From Bin80 sp026708685 (GTDB lineage Bacteria > Bacteroidota > Rhodothermia > Rhodothermales > Bin80), in the NCBI GenBank assembly GCA_965200955.1, contig OZ241742.1, positions 1,550,001 through 1,614,000 of the forward strand: a DNA stretch of 64,000 bases, written 5' to 3'. The notes below the pieces were generated by a model. The model had not been told where the DNA came from, did not search any database, and worked only from the letters and a program-made list of their open reading frames with translations. The stretch's first letter is position 1. Each line of letters begins with the position of its first letter. A program made the position numbers and the translations under genes. Below, in pieces: positions 63,217-64,000 of the stretch.

Positions 63217-64000
63217 ATGGGTGAAAGAACATCAAATCACGCCACTCCTACCTCTGCACCTGTATTTCTTACGGGTGCATCTGGACATCTCGGGGCAAAT
63301 CTGCTACATCGACTTCTTGATGATGGGGTCAGAGTTCGGGTCTTGTTGCGTGACACTGACGATAATGCGGCACTGGAGGGCCTTGATGTAGAGCGTACTT
63401 ACGGAGATCTTCGCGATCTTGATGCGATACGACAAGCGGTCATTGGGTGTAAAGGAGTCTACCATGTGGCTGCGAAGATCTCAACGATTGAAGGGAATCG
63501 TGCTCACCGTCGAGAAGTGTATGAGTGCAATGTCATTGGCACACGAAACATCTTACAGGCCGCTCGCGAGGCCAATGCTGGCCGTGTTGTTGTAACAGGA
63601 TCTTTCAGTGCAGTCGGATACGACTTGGATGATCCGTCTGCACCTAGTAATGAAACCATGTTGTTCTATCCTATGGAACGCATCATGCCTTACGAGCGCA
63701 GTAAAGTTCTTGTTGAACATGAATGTTGGAAAGCGGCTGCACAAGGTCAAGATGTTGTGGTTGCTACATGCTGTGCACTGGTGGGAGGATATGACTATCT
63801 TCCATCAAGAGTTGGTCGAACATTGGTGGATTTTACCAATGGCAAAGTTCGAGGTTATGTGGATGGTGGATTTGAGTTTGTGGCCGCTCAGGATATCGTT
63901 CAAGGCCATCTACTGTGTATGGACCGTGGACGCACTGGTGAAAAATATATCTTCAGTAGTGGATTCAAAACGATTTCTGAAATTCTTGATCTGTTTGAAG
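63217..64000 (+). CDS. NAD(P)-dependent extended SDR family protein (3' end outside window)
   Basis: The frame is open from ATG 63217 to the window end (261 codons). VFLTGASGHLGANLLHRLL is the Rossmann dinucleotide motif (GASGHLG), GVYHVAA follows strand four, and the active-site Tyr and Lys are in PYERSKVLVEHE. This is an extended SDR of the nucleotide-sugar epimerase / dihydroflavonol-reductase type. The substrate is not evident, and no pathway gene lies beside it within the window. Confidence 0.88.
   Translation, partial: MGERTSNHATPTSAPVFLTGASGHLGANLLHRLLDDGVRVRVLLRDTDDNAALEGLDVERTYGDLRDLDAIRQAVIGCKGVYHVAAKISTIEGNRAHRREVYECNVIGTRNILQAAREANAGRVVVTGSFSAVGYDLDDPSAPSNETMLFYPMERIMPYERSKVLVEHECWKAAAQGQDVVVATCCALVGGYDYLPSRVGRTLVDFTNGKVRGYVDGGFEFVAAQDIVQGHLLCMDRGRTGEKYIFSSGFKTISEILDLFE

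Overview
The window looks like chromosomal DNA of a Bacteroidota-type bacterium, probably from the Rhodothermia/Balneolia side. Evidence: a PorQ-type protein of the type IX secretion system, a relic of a T9SS C-terminal sorting domain, a DUF3467 protein, a CcmD-family protein, a long (1157 aa) SecA ending in a zinc motif, a Bacteroidota-style LptD, and few clear Shine-Dalgarno sites. G+C is about 43-48% by eye. No tRNA, rRNA or CRISPR array was recognised.

Layout. (1) 1-11774 is a defence island on the + strand: the end of an SNF2 helicase with a DUF3883 domain, a DUF1016/YhcG nuclease, a DUF1156 DNA methylase, an AAA ATPase-PIN nuclease pair and a DUF499 ATPase. Helicase, methylase and DUF499 resemble the Pgl/DISARM-like 'anti-phage-associated' set. 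A 39-bp palindromic repeat occurs upstream of the nuclease gene and in frame inside two genes of the island. (2) 11775-29885 is mostly housekeeping: a broken DtxR/MntR-type regulator, a TPR protein, enolase, a FtsB/DivIC protein, a ROK kinase without its zinc motif, LptD, a GNAT, SucC, an LptF/G permease, DUF3467, a cysteine synthase-like enzyme, a 2-oxoacid dehydrogenase E2, a T9SS cargo relic beside two copies of a 98-bp element, and a MerR/VIT-vWA pair. (3) 30327-42114: an AlbA_2-ATPase regulator, a secA-recN-pgm-phosphohexomutase operon, PorQ and a tyrosine recombinase homologue that lacks its catalytic residues.

(4) 42335-49103: a cytochrome c maturation cluster (murB-ccmB-ccmC ... ccmD-ccmE) split by a large restriction-modification-like methyltransferase gene, with a third copy of the 98-bp element at the junction. 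(5) 49164-64000: an SPFH lipoprotein-like protein, an EcoRI-type methyltransferase with a DUF262-HNH partner, ispE, PBP1A, a rhomboid protease, an SF1 helicase-DUF2290 pair, a GC-richer orphan AAA ATPase, ispG and the start of an SDR-family gene.

Defence or putative conflict modules therefore sit at five or more separate places among conserved envelope, isoprenoid and central-metabolism genes. The small repeats lie at or next to several of these junctions. All identifications come from reading motifs; no database search was run.
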